From positions 22,234,028 through 22,298,027 of the forward strand of contig NW_020312785.1 of NCBI RefSeq assembly GCF_003265705.1: 64,000 nt of DNA. Direction: 5' to 3'. How positions within the stretch are numbered: the stretch's first letter is position 1; every line of letters starts with the position of its first letter. A model generated the notes under the pieces. It did no database searches. It saw only the letters and a list, made by a program, of their open reading frames with translations, and was not told the DNA's origin. This document shows positions 21,615-34,100 of the stretch, piece by piece. A program made the position numbers and the translations under genes. Source of the DNA: Callorhinus ursinus (taxonomy: Eukaryota; Chordata; Mammalia; Carnivora; Otariidae).

Positions 21615-21761
21615 CACTAATCAAATGGGACTTTGCTTTGGTCACCCTTGTCTCCATATGGTGCTCTGAATTGCGATTTTTGACAGAATTGGTCTTTTAT
21701 TTTTCCTTCTCTCTAAAGATCCTACAATCTCTAATTTCACTGGAAGTTTTTGTTTTGTTTT

Positions 21762-21952
21762 TTTTAAGACTTTATTTTTTTGATTGAGAGAGAGAGAGAG
21801 GCAGAGACAGAGCATGAACAGTGGGGAGGAGGGAGAAGGAGAAGGAGATTCTCTGCTGATCAGGGAACCTGATGCCGGGCTTGATCCCAGGACCCTGAGA
21901 TCATGATCTGAGCCTAAGGCAGATGCTTAACTGACAGCCATCCAGGCACCCC
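21762..21952 (-). mobile_element. CAN SINE, antisense, diverged
   Basis: TTTTTAAGACTTTATTTTTT, a GA-rich middle, TCCCAGGACCCTGAGATCAT and a damaged head complement (CTGACAGCCATCCAGGCACC) are present. TGGAAGTTTTT (21741-21751) and TGAAGTTTTTT (21956-21966) are likely target copies. Confidence 0.92.
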
Positions 21953-22299
21953 ACATGAAGTTTTTTCTTAAGTATTTAAGATACTGTAACCTTTATGGAA
22001 CTCATAGATCTCATTTACTCCATATCATATACTCATTGTTGTGTTATTTTCCAAACTTTTGTTTTTTACTTTGTTTTTGTACATATCACTCATTTTCCTA
22101 AAATATATACATGTTCCATGAAAACAAGACCAAAAATGTCTTAATCGAGAGCTAGGTTTATAATAGTAATCAAATATATTTTTAACATTAAATTTTATTT
22201 ATCTTTAAAAAGATAATGCTTTATTAGTACAAAACCAAAAAAAATAAAAGCTATGAAAAAATATATATATAAAAGCTATGTAGGGAAAATTAAGTCTCT

Positions 22300-22470
22300 T
22301 TCCCACTCTAACCCCTAAGCATCCCATTCCATTAACATCTGTGCATAATCTGTGCATATGCAGTTAGCTTTGTGTTTTATAAATTGGTAGTTTACTATAG
22401 ATATTATCTTATACCATGTTTCACTAAGTGAATCATGTATCTTGAACATCTTCCACAGTGATAAATAAAG
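22300..22470 (-). mobile_element. Possible L1 fragment, antisense
   Basis: CCATGTTTCACTAAGTGAAT followed by ATGTATCTTGAACATCTTCC resembles the antisense L1 3' pattern 'gcttttttcacttaacaatatatcttggacatctttcc'. The similarity is modest and the limits are uncertain. Confidence 0.4.
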
Positions 22471-24109
22471 TGAATTAAAAATACCCAAAGAACCTATGGA
22501 AGCATGGAGACTTGAAATTATGAGACAATGTCATTTTTGCAAATATTATGAAATTGCCTTCTTGACATCATCACTGTAGACTCTTCTTACACTCATTTTG
22601 TCACTTTGAGAGGAATTTAAAAAGGAGTGTTTATGTATTGAACTATGCTGAAATTTATTTTTTTCCATTTTGTCCATGTGGTTTTCCCTCTTCACATGAG
22701 TGTGCTAAATAAATATTTAGTCTATTGTTCTTGACGTGTACTCTGAAAACTATGTGAAACATTCCTAATTTTTTTTTATTTGTTTGTTGCATTTTAGCCA
22801 GGAGTTTGTTTAAATTATATTTCAGAACTTTGGACCTTACTAGATGTTGAGTAATGTGCTGCTGAGATATAAGGTGCAAATGGTTTCACTCTTGATTCCT
22901 CTGTACCAGCGAAAGACAACTTGGAATTCTAAACAGATTAAAAATAGAGGTTGATGTTCATGTGGGCTCTCTGAGAAAACAGGCTCTCTTTGACAAATCC
23001 CTCCGCTTATTAGACAAAGTGCAAAAGCATTACATCTGGAGTTCATAAGCCATTGTTTTATGGAACTGATTCATCATGCAATCCCTTCTACTTTTGAAAT
23101 AAACCCATGAGTATTTGTTAAGTATGGCTATCTGCACACAACGTACATATAAATGCCCACAAACCCCTCTCTGAGCACATGCTCCCTATAGAGTTGTGCC
23201 CTTAAAAAAATCTTATAAAACGGATTTGCAGCACAGTTTTCAAATTGGCAGATATTGTTTTAACATTATCTTTTAATGGATTTCTAAATTCAGCTGCAGG
23301 AATTATTCTTATTCCTTCAAGCCAATAACCCCTTATTTTTTTTTAAATTCAAAATGCTTTTATGATATATTTCCTTTTGATTGAAAAGAAAAAAGAAATA
23401 AAGCTGGGATTATTTTTGAAACATGCAATCCCCAGATACTTCCAGAATTTATTTTCCTTCCTCAAATCTTGAAGCACGTTATTTTTTTTCACATCTTTAG
23501 ACTGTCAGAATCCAAATTATTGATTTGGCAAGAATAAAACTTAAGGAAACATACAGCAAAAGGCTATTTATGTGGCACAGGGATTTTTAGAGGATTTCAG
23601 ATATTTGAGAGGAGCCACTCATAGATTCTGCTGCTCTTAAAATTCCTTAAGATGCCATTCTAAAAGATGACTGCAATTCAGATCACTGAAATGCTTTGAT
23701 GTCTTGTTTTTTCTTTTGCAGATTGTAATCCACATGTTTGCAAGGCCTCACCCTAGAGTATAATTTAATGTAATTGACAGTCATTGTTCCTTGAAAAGTT
23801 TGAATTAAATTAACATAAGCATGAATGAAACTGACCAAATAACCACACACGGATTTTATTTTATTTTTTTCCCTTTAGGATCAGTGACAATATTATGTAT
23901 AAAATGAGCGTTTGGCTATTTGATCCTCATTGAATCACTCCAAATTTGATTATAAGTGGGTATCTTGGTGTGTAATAATTTAGGTTCATGAAAAATTTTT
24001 AGGTTTCCCATTTAGTTCTTGGGTTTATTGAAGAACAGGGTTATTTTATGTGTGTAGTGATGAATTTTGTTCTTTTTCTTTTTTTACACTAAGATCAAAT
24101 ACAGACTGC

Positions 24110-24640
24110 AAAACTGACTGAGCATGAAATTGCTTTTAGAAATTGTGGGAGCTAGTTTAGATGGCAAGAATCAGATGAACAGTTGTTAGTAAAAATGTGC
24201 GTGTGGAAAGGATGATGGTAATGGATAGGGAAGGATAAAGGTAGGGAGATAATAGTATAGAGCAAAAACATGCAAGGGACAAACATCTCTATAGAGTATT
24301 TGCATGTTAAGCCAGCATGCTTAAAAGCATACAAGTTTTTTGGGGAAAAAATTCTCATTGTTTTGACTTTTCTTCACGGAAGACCGGTGAGGGTCTGGGG
24401 TCTTACAGTAACCGCCACTGCAAAGCAATTAGACTTCATTATGGTTGTGCTTATGCAATACTAATTTTCATGCCTGTTGTGCGGTTTTCCTTATTTGACC
24501 ATGTGACAGCCCACAGGTCTGACACCCTCTGTGAACCAACAGCTGAGGAAAATTTCAATGTGGCAGATTTTGTACAAAATACACCCAAACAAAAATGTAA
24601 TCACACTTTTCCTGAACAACTGCATTAACAGAATGTGTTA
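24110..24640. other. Conserved-looking repeat-free segment
   Basis: It is less AT-rich than its surroundings and retains CpGs (TTCACGGAAGACCGGTGAGG, ACAGTAACCGCCACTGC, TGTTGTGCGGTTTTCC). No repeat family is recognised. A frame open across 24317-24628 lacks a recognisable domain. Candidate conserved non-coding element; this rests on composition alone. Confidence 0.3.
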
Positions 24641-25261
24641 CAGCAAATCTACAATTAGTGGATTGCATTCATTTGTACTGAGGAAAAAATAAAGGAGACT
24701 AGGGATGATTCAAGCCTATGCATACAAATGATTATACCTTGGGTCCAGAATCGAAAAGTGTAATAACACTGTATTATATTATTATGGGGACTAACATTTT
24801 GCCAGTAAAATCAGATCTACGAATGTTAGCATTAAAAGTTAGAAGCTTAATGGTCAATATATTTATGGCACCACTACAAATCTGTGTGAAGACCAGATAA
24901 TTGATTAAACCTGTATATGTTTTGAATTTAAGAGTCTGGATATTGGCAAATTTTGTTTTTGTTTGTTTGTTCTTGTGGAACTGGGGATACTTTGGTTAGC
25001 AAAATCAGATATAGTCACTGGCTACGTAGATTGTACAGTCTGGTGTAGAGGTTGGAATAGAGGCTATACCCCCGACTAATAAATATAAAATTAACACTGT
25101 GATATGAAGAAAGGGGGTTGGTGCTGTGAGATTTTACATAGAGTTATTAGCCAGATTGTGAATTAAGGAAGTTTTCTTAGGAAATGAAAATTTTCAAAGA
25201 CCCAAGTTCCTGTTGGAGGTCAAGCAGATGAACTGAGGACATTAGGACACTGGGTCACATA

Positions 25262-25422
25262 CTTTGCTGCAAATCAGAAGGAACTTAGGAATTTTGAGTT
25301 TCTTTCGATTACTGATGCCTCGGTCTCATCTCCAGAAAATCTGATTTAATTGTTCAGAGTATGATCCAGGCATTGAGCGTTTTCAGGTGATTTTAATGCA
25401 CAGCAAAATTTAAGAACCGTTG
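25262..25422 (+). mobile_element. MER5-like hAT-Charlie remnant
   Basis: TTTGCTGCAAATCAGAAGGA, TTACTGATGCCTCGGTCTCA, AAATCTGATTTAATTGTTCA, AGGTGATTTTAATGCACAGC and TTTAAGAACCGTTG follow the MER5A consensus order, which ends '...ggtgattctaatgtgcagccagggttgagaaccactg'. Confidence 0.8.
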
Positions 25423-25690
25423 GGGAGATGTTCTAGGCAGACGGAAAAGGCCTGTGGTAAGATGAACCATGGCAAAACCTTAATAAGCCTGAAAGGTCAG
25501 CTACTGCTCTGGAAGGCAAAGAGAGGAGGGAGTGGGGACAGGCGTGTGCAGCATGAGACTGAAGAGCTAGGAAAAAAGCCAGGCTGTGCAGGGCCTTGAA
25601 GGCCAAGACACAGAGTGAGTTAGGTCTTTGCTCAATCAAAATGGGAAGCCATTCAACCCATGTAGGAGACATGTTACACATCTCCCACCT
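25423..25690 (+). repeat. Old dispersed mammalian repeat, family not assigned
   Basis: GATGTTCTAGGCAGACGGAA, GCTGTGCAGGGCCTTGAAGG and AATGGGAAGCCATTCAACCC match the 'attccaggcagagggaac ... gcagggccttgtaggcc ... gatgggaagccattggag' repeat also present near 16.7, 28.5, 54.3 and 59.7 kb. The 123-codon antisense frame here is a by-product. Confidence 0.55.
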
Positions 25691-26006
25691 CCCACCTTTC
25701 ATCCGGAAAAAACGTGAACAGGGTTGACTTTCCTTTTCTCTCATATTTTGACTTCTTGACTTGCCTGTACTTTTAAATGAACAGGAGTAATTTTTTGAGA
25801 TCATTGGTCACTGGAGAAACATAAAGCTTTTCCTTTTTCTTCAGTCTTACGTTATCACAAAGCTGGAAAATTTATAAAAGATCAAGATGGTTCTTAAACA
25901 GTCACTAAATGAACTTCCAACCCTTCTGGTCTCCCAGCCACCAGAGGTGGCTCTATGCCAGAATGAGTTTTCAACTTCAGTCGCACATGGCAATTACTTA
26001 GGATAG

Positions 26007-26695
26007 ATATGTATATTATTTAGAACAGTTTTAGGTTCACAGCAAAATTAAGAGGAAGGTACAGAGATTTCCCATATATCTCCTGCTTCTACAGGTCCAT
26101 AGCCGGATGTCAACATCCCCCACCAGAGGGGTATATTTGTTACAACTTATGAACCTACATTGACACATCATTATCATCCAGAGTCCATGGTTTATGTTAT
26201 GGTTTACTCTTGCTATACAATCTATGGGTTTTAGCAAATATATAATGACATGTATCCATCATTATGTTATGATACAGAATATTTTTACTGCCTTAAAAAT
26301 TCTCTGTTCTACAACTCATCACCCCTCACTCCCCAGCAATCCCTGGAAACCACTGATCCTTTCATTGTCTCCATAATTTTGCCTTTTTCAGAATAGCATA
26401 TAGTTGGAATCATACAGTATGTAACCTTTTCAGATTGGCTCTTCCACTTAATTATATGCATTTAAATTTCTTCCATGTCTTTTCATGCCTTGATAGCTCA
26501 TTTCTCTTTAATGCTGAATAGTATTCCATTATCTAGATGTACCACAGTTCATTTGTCCTTTATTTATGAAGGACATCTTGGTCACTCCCAAGTTTTGGCA
26601 ATTATGAATAAAGTTGCTATAAACATCCAAGTTCAGGTTTTTGTTTGGATATAAGTTTTTAACTGTTTTGGATAAATGCCAAAGGACATGATTCA
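26007..26695 (-). mobile_element. Old LINE-1 3' region, antisense
   Basis: TTTTAGGTTCACAGCAAAAT, AATCCCTGGAAACCACTGAT, GCTGAATAGTATTCCATTAT and GTTTGGATATAAGTTTTTAA are in the antisense order of an old mammalian L1 3' UTR and ORF2 end. Both ends are truncated; no coding capacity. Confidence 0.88.
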
Positions 26696-26699
26696 TGAC

Positions 26700-26832
26700 T
26701 ACTGGAGGGAAATTTTTATAAATACTGATGGCTAGGCCCAAACCAGTCAACCTAGGTGTGATATCTCAGCACAATTTCTGACATTCCATAGATGGCTCTA
26801 ATGTTCAGCTAAAGTTAATAATTACTGATCTA
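26700..26832 (+). mobile_element. MER5-like hAT-Charlie remnant
   Basis: TTTATAAATACTGATGGCTA, GATGGCTCTAATGTTCAGCT and AAAGTTAATAATTACTG follow the MER5 3' half. It directly adjoins the L1 remnant on its left and is more diverged than the copy 1.4 kb upstream. Confidence 0.6.
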
Positions 26833-27834
26833 GTGGATAAATCTTTTTGAATTTAGTTAAACTTTGGGCACATTGATCTTCAGACTGAACAGGAATCTCT
26901 TGGGTTTTGGAAATGAGGGGAAATTACAATGAGCACCCTAAGGTATTTGTTTAAGTTCACCCTTGTCACGGAACCGAGATGATTTCTTTCAAGGCAGATC
27001 CAGTTAAAAGAAACAGCTTCCAGAATGCTTGCAACGAGATGACAGAATCCCTGCCTCCTCCGGAAGTTTGCCATAGACTGAGCACATTTACGATATTGTA
27101 TTTTCAATAGTCTGTCCTCTAAGATCTAACTTTAAACACTTGTGCTTCTGTCACTTGGTTCTGATTATTTTCTCATATTTATGTCAAGTCCACACCGTAT
27201 TATCAATGCCTCTGCTTTTCTAGACCCTAGTGAACACTCAGGGTCTGTACAGGGAAGACAAAAAAATTGGCAAACAAAAGAAGCAAAAGAAGTTTGTACA
27301 GGACAGAAAGGGAAGGAAACAGACCTTGAACATGGGTAGAAAGGAGAAAAACAGACCATGTCTGAGATAGAAGGCGCATTGACATGAAGAGGCATACTTA
27401 AGAAGGTTAGAAGGAGTAAGAAGAGTCACTGGACAAGTGCCAAGAAGGTTGAAAAACCAGGCAGCAGATGCATGGGTCTGTCAATGGGTGGCTACCCAAG
27501 GAGGCAGGGCATTAAGCTTGGGGGTTATTCAGCAAAGCCTCCTCAACCAAATAATGAATGGCATTAAAACCATCAAAGGATTCAGTGATAGGGAAATGAA
27601 GCCTTTTGGGTGAAGAATTCCAGGGAAATTCTGAGGGCTATGACACAGATGTAGGGAAATTCTCAGCATGAACTGAACAATATTCAAATGAAGTTTGAAT
27701 GTTAGAGCTCAGAATGAGTATTAGAACCATACCAGCTAGCACCAGGAAAGAACAGAGTCATTTAATAATAATTCTTAGGAACTCAGGCATGTAAAATGAT
27801 TTTCTAAAGGTCAAGGCTAGCAGATTATGCCTTT
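26833..27834. other. Unassigned non-coding DNA
   Basis: No gene and no named repeat. The part at 26880-27110 is repeat-free and CpG-containing (TTGTCACGGAACCGAGATG, CCTCCTCCGGAAGTTTG, including an ETS-type CCGGAAGT core), so it may be conserved. Confidence 0.4.
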
Positions 27835-28015
27835 CACCTCCACGGAATTTCAGAGCTGAAAAGGAACTCCCAAATCATACAGCCCAAACAAGCGAGGAAA
27901 CTGAGGCTAACTGATTTGCCAAGCTAAGAAATGTGGGAGAGCTGGGCCTAGAATCCAGACTGCTAAACTCACAGGGCTTTTGTCTTCTTACCCTGTCATG
28001 TTGCCTTCAGACCAG
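27835..28015 (-). repeat. Ancient MIR-like SINE remnant
   Basis: TTTCAGAGCTGAAAAGGAAC, GCGAGGAAACTGAGGCTAAC, TGATTTGCCAAG and GAGCTGGGCCTAGAATCCAG follow the antisense pattern 'gaggaaactgaggc ... gacttgcccaagg ... agagctgggattagaaccc'. The subfamily is not resolved. Confidence 0.65.
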
Positions 28016-28224
28016 GGGAAAATATAAGGAGATTGAATTGCAGTGGGGAAAGGTTTACATCAGTCATGGAAAATTGTAATGAGGGTTATTTGATACTGTG
28101 AAAGTATAATGTTGAAGGTAGTGCGTTGTCATAGTCACAGCTGACTAAAAAGCAAGTTACCATCAGCAGAGGAGTGAACAGAACACCCCGATGGGGATTT
28201 AGGAGACTCGAGTTCAAATTCTTT

Positions 28225-29080
28225 TCTGTTATGGACAAATTCATTCATTCATTCATTCATGCATTCATTCGTGCATTCATCAATGCCTCCTATGTACATG
28301 TCAGCATGCTTGGCGCCGTAGAGTAAAATAATCAATGCCCTTAAAGTGCTTATAATTGGTGTGGAAGATAAGACAAATGTGAGCATAATTACAATGAAAC
28401 ACTGATTATGAAAAATCTGTTCTAATGTCGAGAATAGATCAGTAGCCAGGAAATCTGAGAAGACGGAGGTGTTATTTTCATCTCTTGTGGTGAATAGAAT
28501 TATGAGAGTCAAGGAAATTTCATAGACAAAAAAGTAGAATTTGAACTAGATTTTGAATGATAAGTAGGATGTGAATGGTGAGGAAGAAGGAAGAAACGTT
28601 TTAGAAAGAGAGAAAAGAGAGGCACGTGTGAATAAAATCAGTGGTGTTTCACTGAATGTGAAACACTGAAAATAAAGTTAGGGAAGTGAATTAGAATTCC
28701 ATCCAGGTAAACCTAAAATATTAGGCTAAGTGTTGTTTAAATTCACATTGCAATGGAGGGTGGGACACTGGAATAGAGAGAGGTGGCATGGGTTGTCAGG
28801 ATGTGTTTTAGGGATAACAATTTAGGAGAGAGCCAAGGGTAATTTGGAGACAACAAAGAATGAAAGCCTAGAGGTGTGTTAAGTCATGGCTGAAAATCTT
28901 AGTTCAGACTAATTGAGAGTGGGATTTTGAGAAGCAGCTGTAAGAATAAAGACTATGACACAGATGAAAGAGCAGAGGAATGACAGGCAAGGTCTGCCAA
29001 TTAGATGGAATTAAAAGAAGGGAGATGGGGACTCCAAGTTACTTCAAAGCTTTTGAGCCTGGGTGACACAGAAAAAGACA
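28225..29080 (+). repeat. Long copy of old dispersed repeat, family not assigned
   Basis: It begins with an (ATTC)n run, then 'atgtacatgtcagcatgcttgg', and later pieces such as TTTTGAGAAGCAGCTGTAAG and 'ggagatggggactccaagttacttc'. The order of a length measurement, weight-gain-like consensus blocks and the opening (ATTC)n matches the widespread 'attcattcaacaaatatttattgagc' family. Heavily decayed; boundaries approximate. Confidence 0.45.
28239..28282. repeat. (ATTC)n tetranucleotide repeat
   Basis: Ten or so ATTC units, interrupted in the second half by GC and GTGC changes, at the left end of an old dispersed repeat. Confidence 0.92.
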
Positions 29081-29770
29081 GAGTTGTGAAAATAAATATG
29101 GAATGCAAATATTTCCATAACACTCATCATATTCTCATACTTGGAACAAAATAACTCATTCTTTCACCCATAAACATATAAATCTGCCATACATGTTATA
29201 TATTGTGCATACACAACATGGGTAGCAATGCATATGCTGTAACTTTAATCACTTTTGCAGATTAGCATAGATTCAGAGCCAAAAAGAAATTGATACAGAA
29301 TTTAATATGTAGTACAGTAAGGAAATCACACGTTTGTTATTGCTCTTGTTCAAGCTATTGACTGTGCCTCGAGTTTTATCATTTGCAAAACTGTCTTACA
29401 TATTCCAAAATATATTCTAAGAAAGAGTTATTTAGACAGTTAATTTAGTCTATAGATCAGCCACTCGGAATTGAAGATAATCAATAGTAGCTTAAGAGTC
29501 AGGCCCTAACTAGATCTTTAGGCAGGGACCCCAAGAGATGATTATTCCTTCTAACTCAATTTAGTACAATGTAGGAAGCATGAATGTAGCAGCCCAACCC
29601 ATCTGTTCTTTTTTTCTAATTTTAAAGAGGTTATTTTTGTATCAGTCTTTGGAATTTTTAGTTCTGTCTCTGTTATGCTACACAAGATACTGATGCTAAC
29701 AGGCTGAAAGAAAATATTGTTGGGAAGAAGAAGAAGAAACTGTGGTACATTAAACCTTGTCATTTTGCCA
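29081..29770. other. Unassigned non-coding DNA
   Basis: AT-rich with no gene, named repeat or notable motif. Confidence 0.5.
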
Positions 29771-29783
29771 TTTGGTATTCTTT

Positions 29784-29886
29784 CCCTTTTTGGGTGATGG
29801 GGGAGCTCCACATCCAACTTGGTGCTTGAACTCAAAGCACTGAAATCAATAGTCACATACTCTACCAAATGAGTCAGCCAGGTGCC
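29784..29886 (-). mobile_element. Short CAN SINE, antisense, with exact target duplication
   Basis: Read on the minus strand: GGCACCTGGCTGACTCATTT, a 'agagtatgtgac' type segment, and a 'caagcaccaagttggatgtgg' type end, then a short tail with no TC-rich middle. TTTGGTATTCTTT at 29771-29783 and 29887-29899 is an exact 13-base target duplication. Confidence 0.9.
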
Positions 29887-29970
29887 TTTGGTATTCTTTA
29901 CTTTTTAATGAACCATGTCACCTTCTATTTTTCCACTGTCTCTCTTTCTCTCCATCTAGTTTGTTGTTTC

Positions 29971-29987
29971 TCTTTTTTTTTTTTTTC
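29971..29987. repeat. T homopolymer tract
   Basis: A run of T at the end of a TCTCTTTCTCTCC-rich stretch. It could be the remnant tail of an unrecognised antisense element. Confidence 0.85.
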
Positions 29988-30186
29988 CTTTTCATTAAAA
30001 CCTCAATATTTTAGAGAGTGGCTATCTCCAGAATTTCTTTATAGGAGAGGTTCAGGGGATACAATTTGACTGAAATAGAGGTTTTGGGGACTTGTCTTAA
30101 ACTACTTTGGAAGAATAGATACATTTTAAACATTTAAATTATATATTGCTGATTTAAAAGGATAACAACATTTTTGAAAGATTTTT

Positions 30187-30381
30187 TTTTTAAAGATTTT
30201 CTTTATTTATTTGAGAGAGAGAGAGAATGAGAGATAGAAAGCACGAGAGGGAAGAGGGTCAGAGGGAGAAGCAGACTCCCTGCCGAGCAGGAAGCCCGAT
30301 GTGGGACTCGATCCTGGGACTCCAGGATCATGACCTGAGCCGAAGGCAGTCGCTCAACCAACTGAGCCACCCAGGCGCCCC
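30187..30381 (-). mobile_element. CAN SINE, antisense, full length
   Basis: TAAAGATTTTCTTTATTTAT, a GA-rich middle, GATCCTGGGACTCCAGGATC and the head complement CTGAGCCACCCAGGCGCCCC. GAAAGATTTTT (30176-30186) and GAAAGATATTTTT (from 30384) are the likely target copies. The 'ggactccaggatcatgac' variant is shared with the SINE at 59.6 kb, suggesting one subfamily. Confidence 0.95.
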
Positions 30382-30959
30382 TCGAAAGATATTTTTATTC
30401 ATACTTTCCATAAGATTTTTAGAGTCTGACTCCCCACTATGTTGTTGTTATTAGTAGTAATATTGTTGTCAGGATAATTACTAATGTTGACTGGGAGAGA
30501 TGCTAAGCAGAAGCCATCATTGCTGATACTATAATCAATTGCATTAGCAAAATGCGGTTTATGAAGTAGTACTCACTAGTGGCTTCTAACTATTTGTATG
30601 TAGACTTTATAATGATAAATTGACATAGGTATATTTTATACAGAGATCCATGTATTTATTCATTTATCAATTTATCCACTCATCTAAGGTTTAATGAGTT
30701 CTGATCACACATATAATTGTGGATATCTAAATTCACATGTGAACAAAAAAATAGTTTTTGTATATCATTTATTTGCAAAATAGTCATAAATAGTCAAATG
30801 AAAAATTCCCTTTTCTGACCCCCCTTGTAGTCCTAATAATGGCTAAAATGAGACTTCCCTTTTACTTTAGAAACCAGTTGTCAAATATTATTAACTTCAA
30901 AAAACTACTGGAGGCATAGGGTGGTCACCAAACACATGACTGGCTAAACTGCTAAATTT

Positions 30960-31165
30960 TGGCAGAGACGAGCTCTGTGTCCTCAGGCAAGTTACCTGAC
31001 CTCTCTGAGCCAGTTTTCTCATTAATAAGATGAAGATAATAATAGTACTGACCCTAGAAGGTTGTTGTAAAGATTGAACTAACACATGTAAATTACTGAG
31101 AATAGTGCCTTGTTCAGAGTGAGCACTTAATTTAAGTATAACTATTATCACTCTAAAGCCTCGCT
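30960..31165 (+). repeat. MIR SINE remnant, well preserved
   Basis: GTGTCCTCAGGCAAGTTACC, TGACCTCTCTGAGCCAGTTT, TCTCATTAATAAGATGAAGA, TAATAATAGTACTGACCC, GGTTGTTGTAAAGATTGAAC and GAGTGAGCACTTAATTTAAG cover the MIR core to its 3' end. Confidence 0.9.
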
Positions 31166-34100
31166 TCTCTTCATCGAACATAAGTTTTAGGCTAAACCTC
31201 CTTCACTTTGCACAATCACTCCTAAGTAATTGTGAGTTGTACTAGCTAAGCAAATAAAACCAATGAGCCAATAAGTGTACCTGTGTATATTTCTATATAT
31301 TTAATGTATATCCTTGGGCTAGAAATTCTTAAAAGTTTTGGTGATTGTGGACCCCAAATCTAGGGTTAATGCCAAATTTCCGAATCTCTTCTACCATATT
31401 CCATCTCACTCTATTATTCTGAAAGGTTTAAAATCAACTGTAATTTCAAGTGGCTCTTGGAAAATATGCTAAATATCCTCTAAATAATAAATAAAATTAT
31501 ACATTAATATAGCTGAAATATGTCCTTGGAAGGCAGCAACAGGTGCTGACTATGACCTTTATATTGAGAAAGTGACCCTATGCTGGCCAAGGAAGTTTCA
31601 TCATTTGTTTCCCACTTCCAAACTGAAGTCTCAGATGCCTTTACATCCCAGTTGGATAAAGTCAGCTTTAGACTGTATATAAAATACAAATTGAGTGAGG
31701 GAATGTTTTATCTTTCCTGTTCAGATTTTTTTTTTTTCATCAGCATCTGATAGAAACAGCACCAATACTTCTCTCCATAAAATGAACAAATAACCTTTCA
31801 TTTTAATCCCTCCATACCTGGAATTCATGGGACTTAATATGCTACCACATTCAATGATAGACATTATTCATTCCCTCAGAATACACATTCGTTTCTAGGC
31901 AGGAACATGCAACAGTGTCCCCATGCCTCCGTCTTTCTATACTGCTACAAAGCACAACAGGTCTACACTGACAATCCATAACCACGGCCAACACCAAGCT
32001 GCTGGCTAAGCTACCTGAGTGGGTCAAGTTGCAAGCCACTCTTCTAGCCCCAGTCAATCCTCAAAATGACTGCCACAAAGGCTGAAATTGATCTGCAACT
32101 TGTGAAAGACTTTAAGCCACAACTACCGTGCTCACTTGCTTCTAAACTGACTCACAGGAACTGTGAAATAATAAATGTTAATTGTTGTTCTCCTCCCCCA
32201 AAGCACAATAAGTTAAACTGTATGTAGAGGGTACTATGTTAATTTGAAAATTTGAATTCCTAGAATATTTCTCAGATATGAATATAGATTGCACAGAATG
32301 AACACTCAATGAGTGACTTGCTTAATGAGTAACAAAGGCCAAGATAAATGAAATTCTTTGATAAACTGTGGAAGGCAAAAATAACCCATATGTTTGATTT
32401 GGGGATAAATTAAAGGGATTATTTTGACATCATATTTATTCCTATGATATAAATATTCCATGTTTATAACAGAGTGGAAATGTCTGCATTTATCCATGCG
32501 ACTAATGTTAGAAAGCAGCTACTATGTAGACGTGTGAAATAATCTACATTTCTTCCCTTCACAATGCTTGCAGTTGAGTAGGAAAGATAGATAGATAAGA
32601 CAGCAATAAAAATATAAGCGCAAGAACTAGGGATAAGCTAAGATTTCTCTGGGAACACCGAAGATCACGGAATGTTTTCAGAAGAATTAAATCTCAACTT
32701 CACCATTGTAAGGAAATAAATTGCTGGGCTTCATTTCTAAATGAGAAGAAGAGTGATATAAAATGGACCCATGTAGCTCTCTTTAGGGGAAAAGCTTTCC
32801 TTCTCAACACCAAGTAACATGTCTTATAGGTGTCCTGAAAGTTAAAACCTATAAATATTCTACCTCATTAAGCATAAGGACCAGCCACGGGCATATGCCA
32901 CTAGTGTCCACTTTCCTTCAGAGATTTAGGGTGATAGGAAGAGAAAGGGTCTGCTTACCAGATGGAGCTTGTCAGATTAGCAATTGGAGCAGAGTAAATA
33001 TCACTGTCATATTGTTTTTTGAAGCGCAAAGAACCCCCTTTGTATAACGCATGTGCATATTTAATCGTTTAAAACAAAACAGCTCAGCAGAAGGTTGGCT
33101 GGTGGTTGTACCTCGAGCAGAGTGGCCATTGCCTGAAGGCACGTTTCTGCTTTCCTCATAATAAGGAACATTAGCAACCAGTGGCTCGAGAAAGGCTGAG
33201 TCAAATAAGTCTCTTGGGGCCCAGTCGGCCACATGAAGTGAGAGCCGTTAGACACAGCAATGAGATTACTGCTCCAGAAAGGGTTTACCACATATATTAC
33301 CACATAGACTTTACAGGGCTGCCAGCTCACTCAACTTACAAATGTCAAACATGATTTAAAAGGTTATTATACTATCAAGAGGGAAAGAGGATGATTTTCC
33401 ATCACTGAAATTTCTGTTTCATTCTGGTGCACCCATAGTGCATCTCACAAATTCCAATATTGCTAACTAACCTGCTTTTATCTTAATAAGTGTTTTACGG
33501 ACCTTAAATTGGAAGAACCATTTTCACTTTATTTGTATGAGAAAATCTGATCTTTTCTAGTCCAATAACAGTGCGATAAATTTGGTATGTACATCTATGT
33601 ATTGTGCTTAGAAGAGTGTTCTTACGAGGGGGGTCAATTTATTTGTAATGTGTCAGGGAGAGAATACATAGGTAAATGTAGTTTTTGGCAAATGCATCTG
33701 CAAGTCTGCAGTATTCCACACTAAAATGATCAGATGCAGTTCTTGATATTGCATTATTTATATCTCTTTTGTTATAACTGGTCTTTAAAGAGTCTACTTT
33801 CCCAGCTCTTTGACTCCCCTGGGAATGTTTATTGCTCATAAGGACTCTATCAGTTGTCTTCAGTAATGAGTTAGTTTAAGCAGTTATGTTTGAAAAGTTG
33901 CTCAATAAAAGTAGATGGCTGTTTTGCTTTGATTTTATGGAGATTTTGACCCTTGTTTTGCAACATTTGAAAAACAAATAACCTTCGAGTGTAGCTGTTA
34001 AAATATACAATAAACATCCAATTGTCATGGTGGAATTTTTAAACACTGCATTCCTACAAGAGGTGTAAACCGAGGAATTTCAGCTGCCCTTGTGGAAGCA

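Larger units (their letters stand above)
21967..25261. other. Mostly unassigned non-coding DNA
   Basis: No gene is visible. Besides an L1-like piece near 22.4 kb, parts around 22850-23060, 23200-23760 and 24110-24640 are repeat-free with scattered retained CpGs, the look of conserved non-coding sequence. Short frames such as 24317-24628 have no domain, and most do not begin at ATG. Confidence 0.5.

Noticed and set aside
21374..21787. 137-codon open frame on the plus strand
   Set aside because: It runs from an L1M 3' end through a (CA)n microsatellite into an antisense SINE; the His/Thr run is translated repeat.
24317..24628. 103-codon open frame on the plus strand
   Set aside because: No domain and no recognisable homologue; the open frame could be chance in CpG-retaining sequence.
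25433..25804. 123-codon open frame on the minus strand
   Set aside because: Most of it is the antisense of an old dispersed repeat; composition is repeat-derived.
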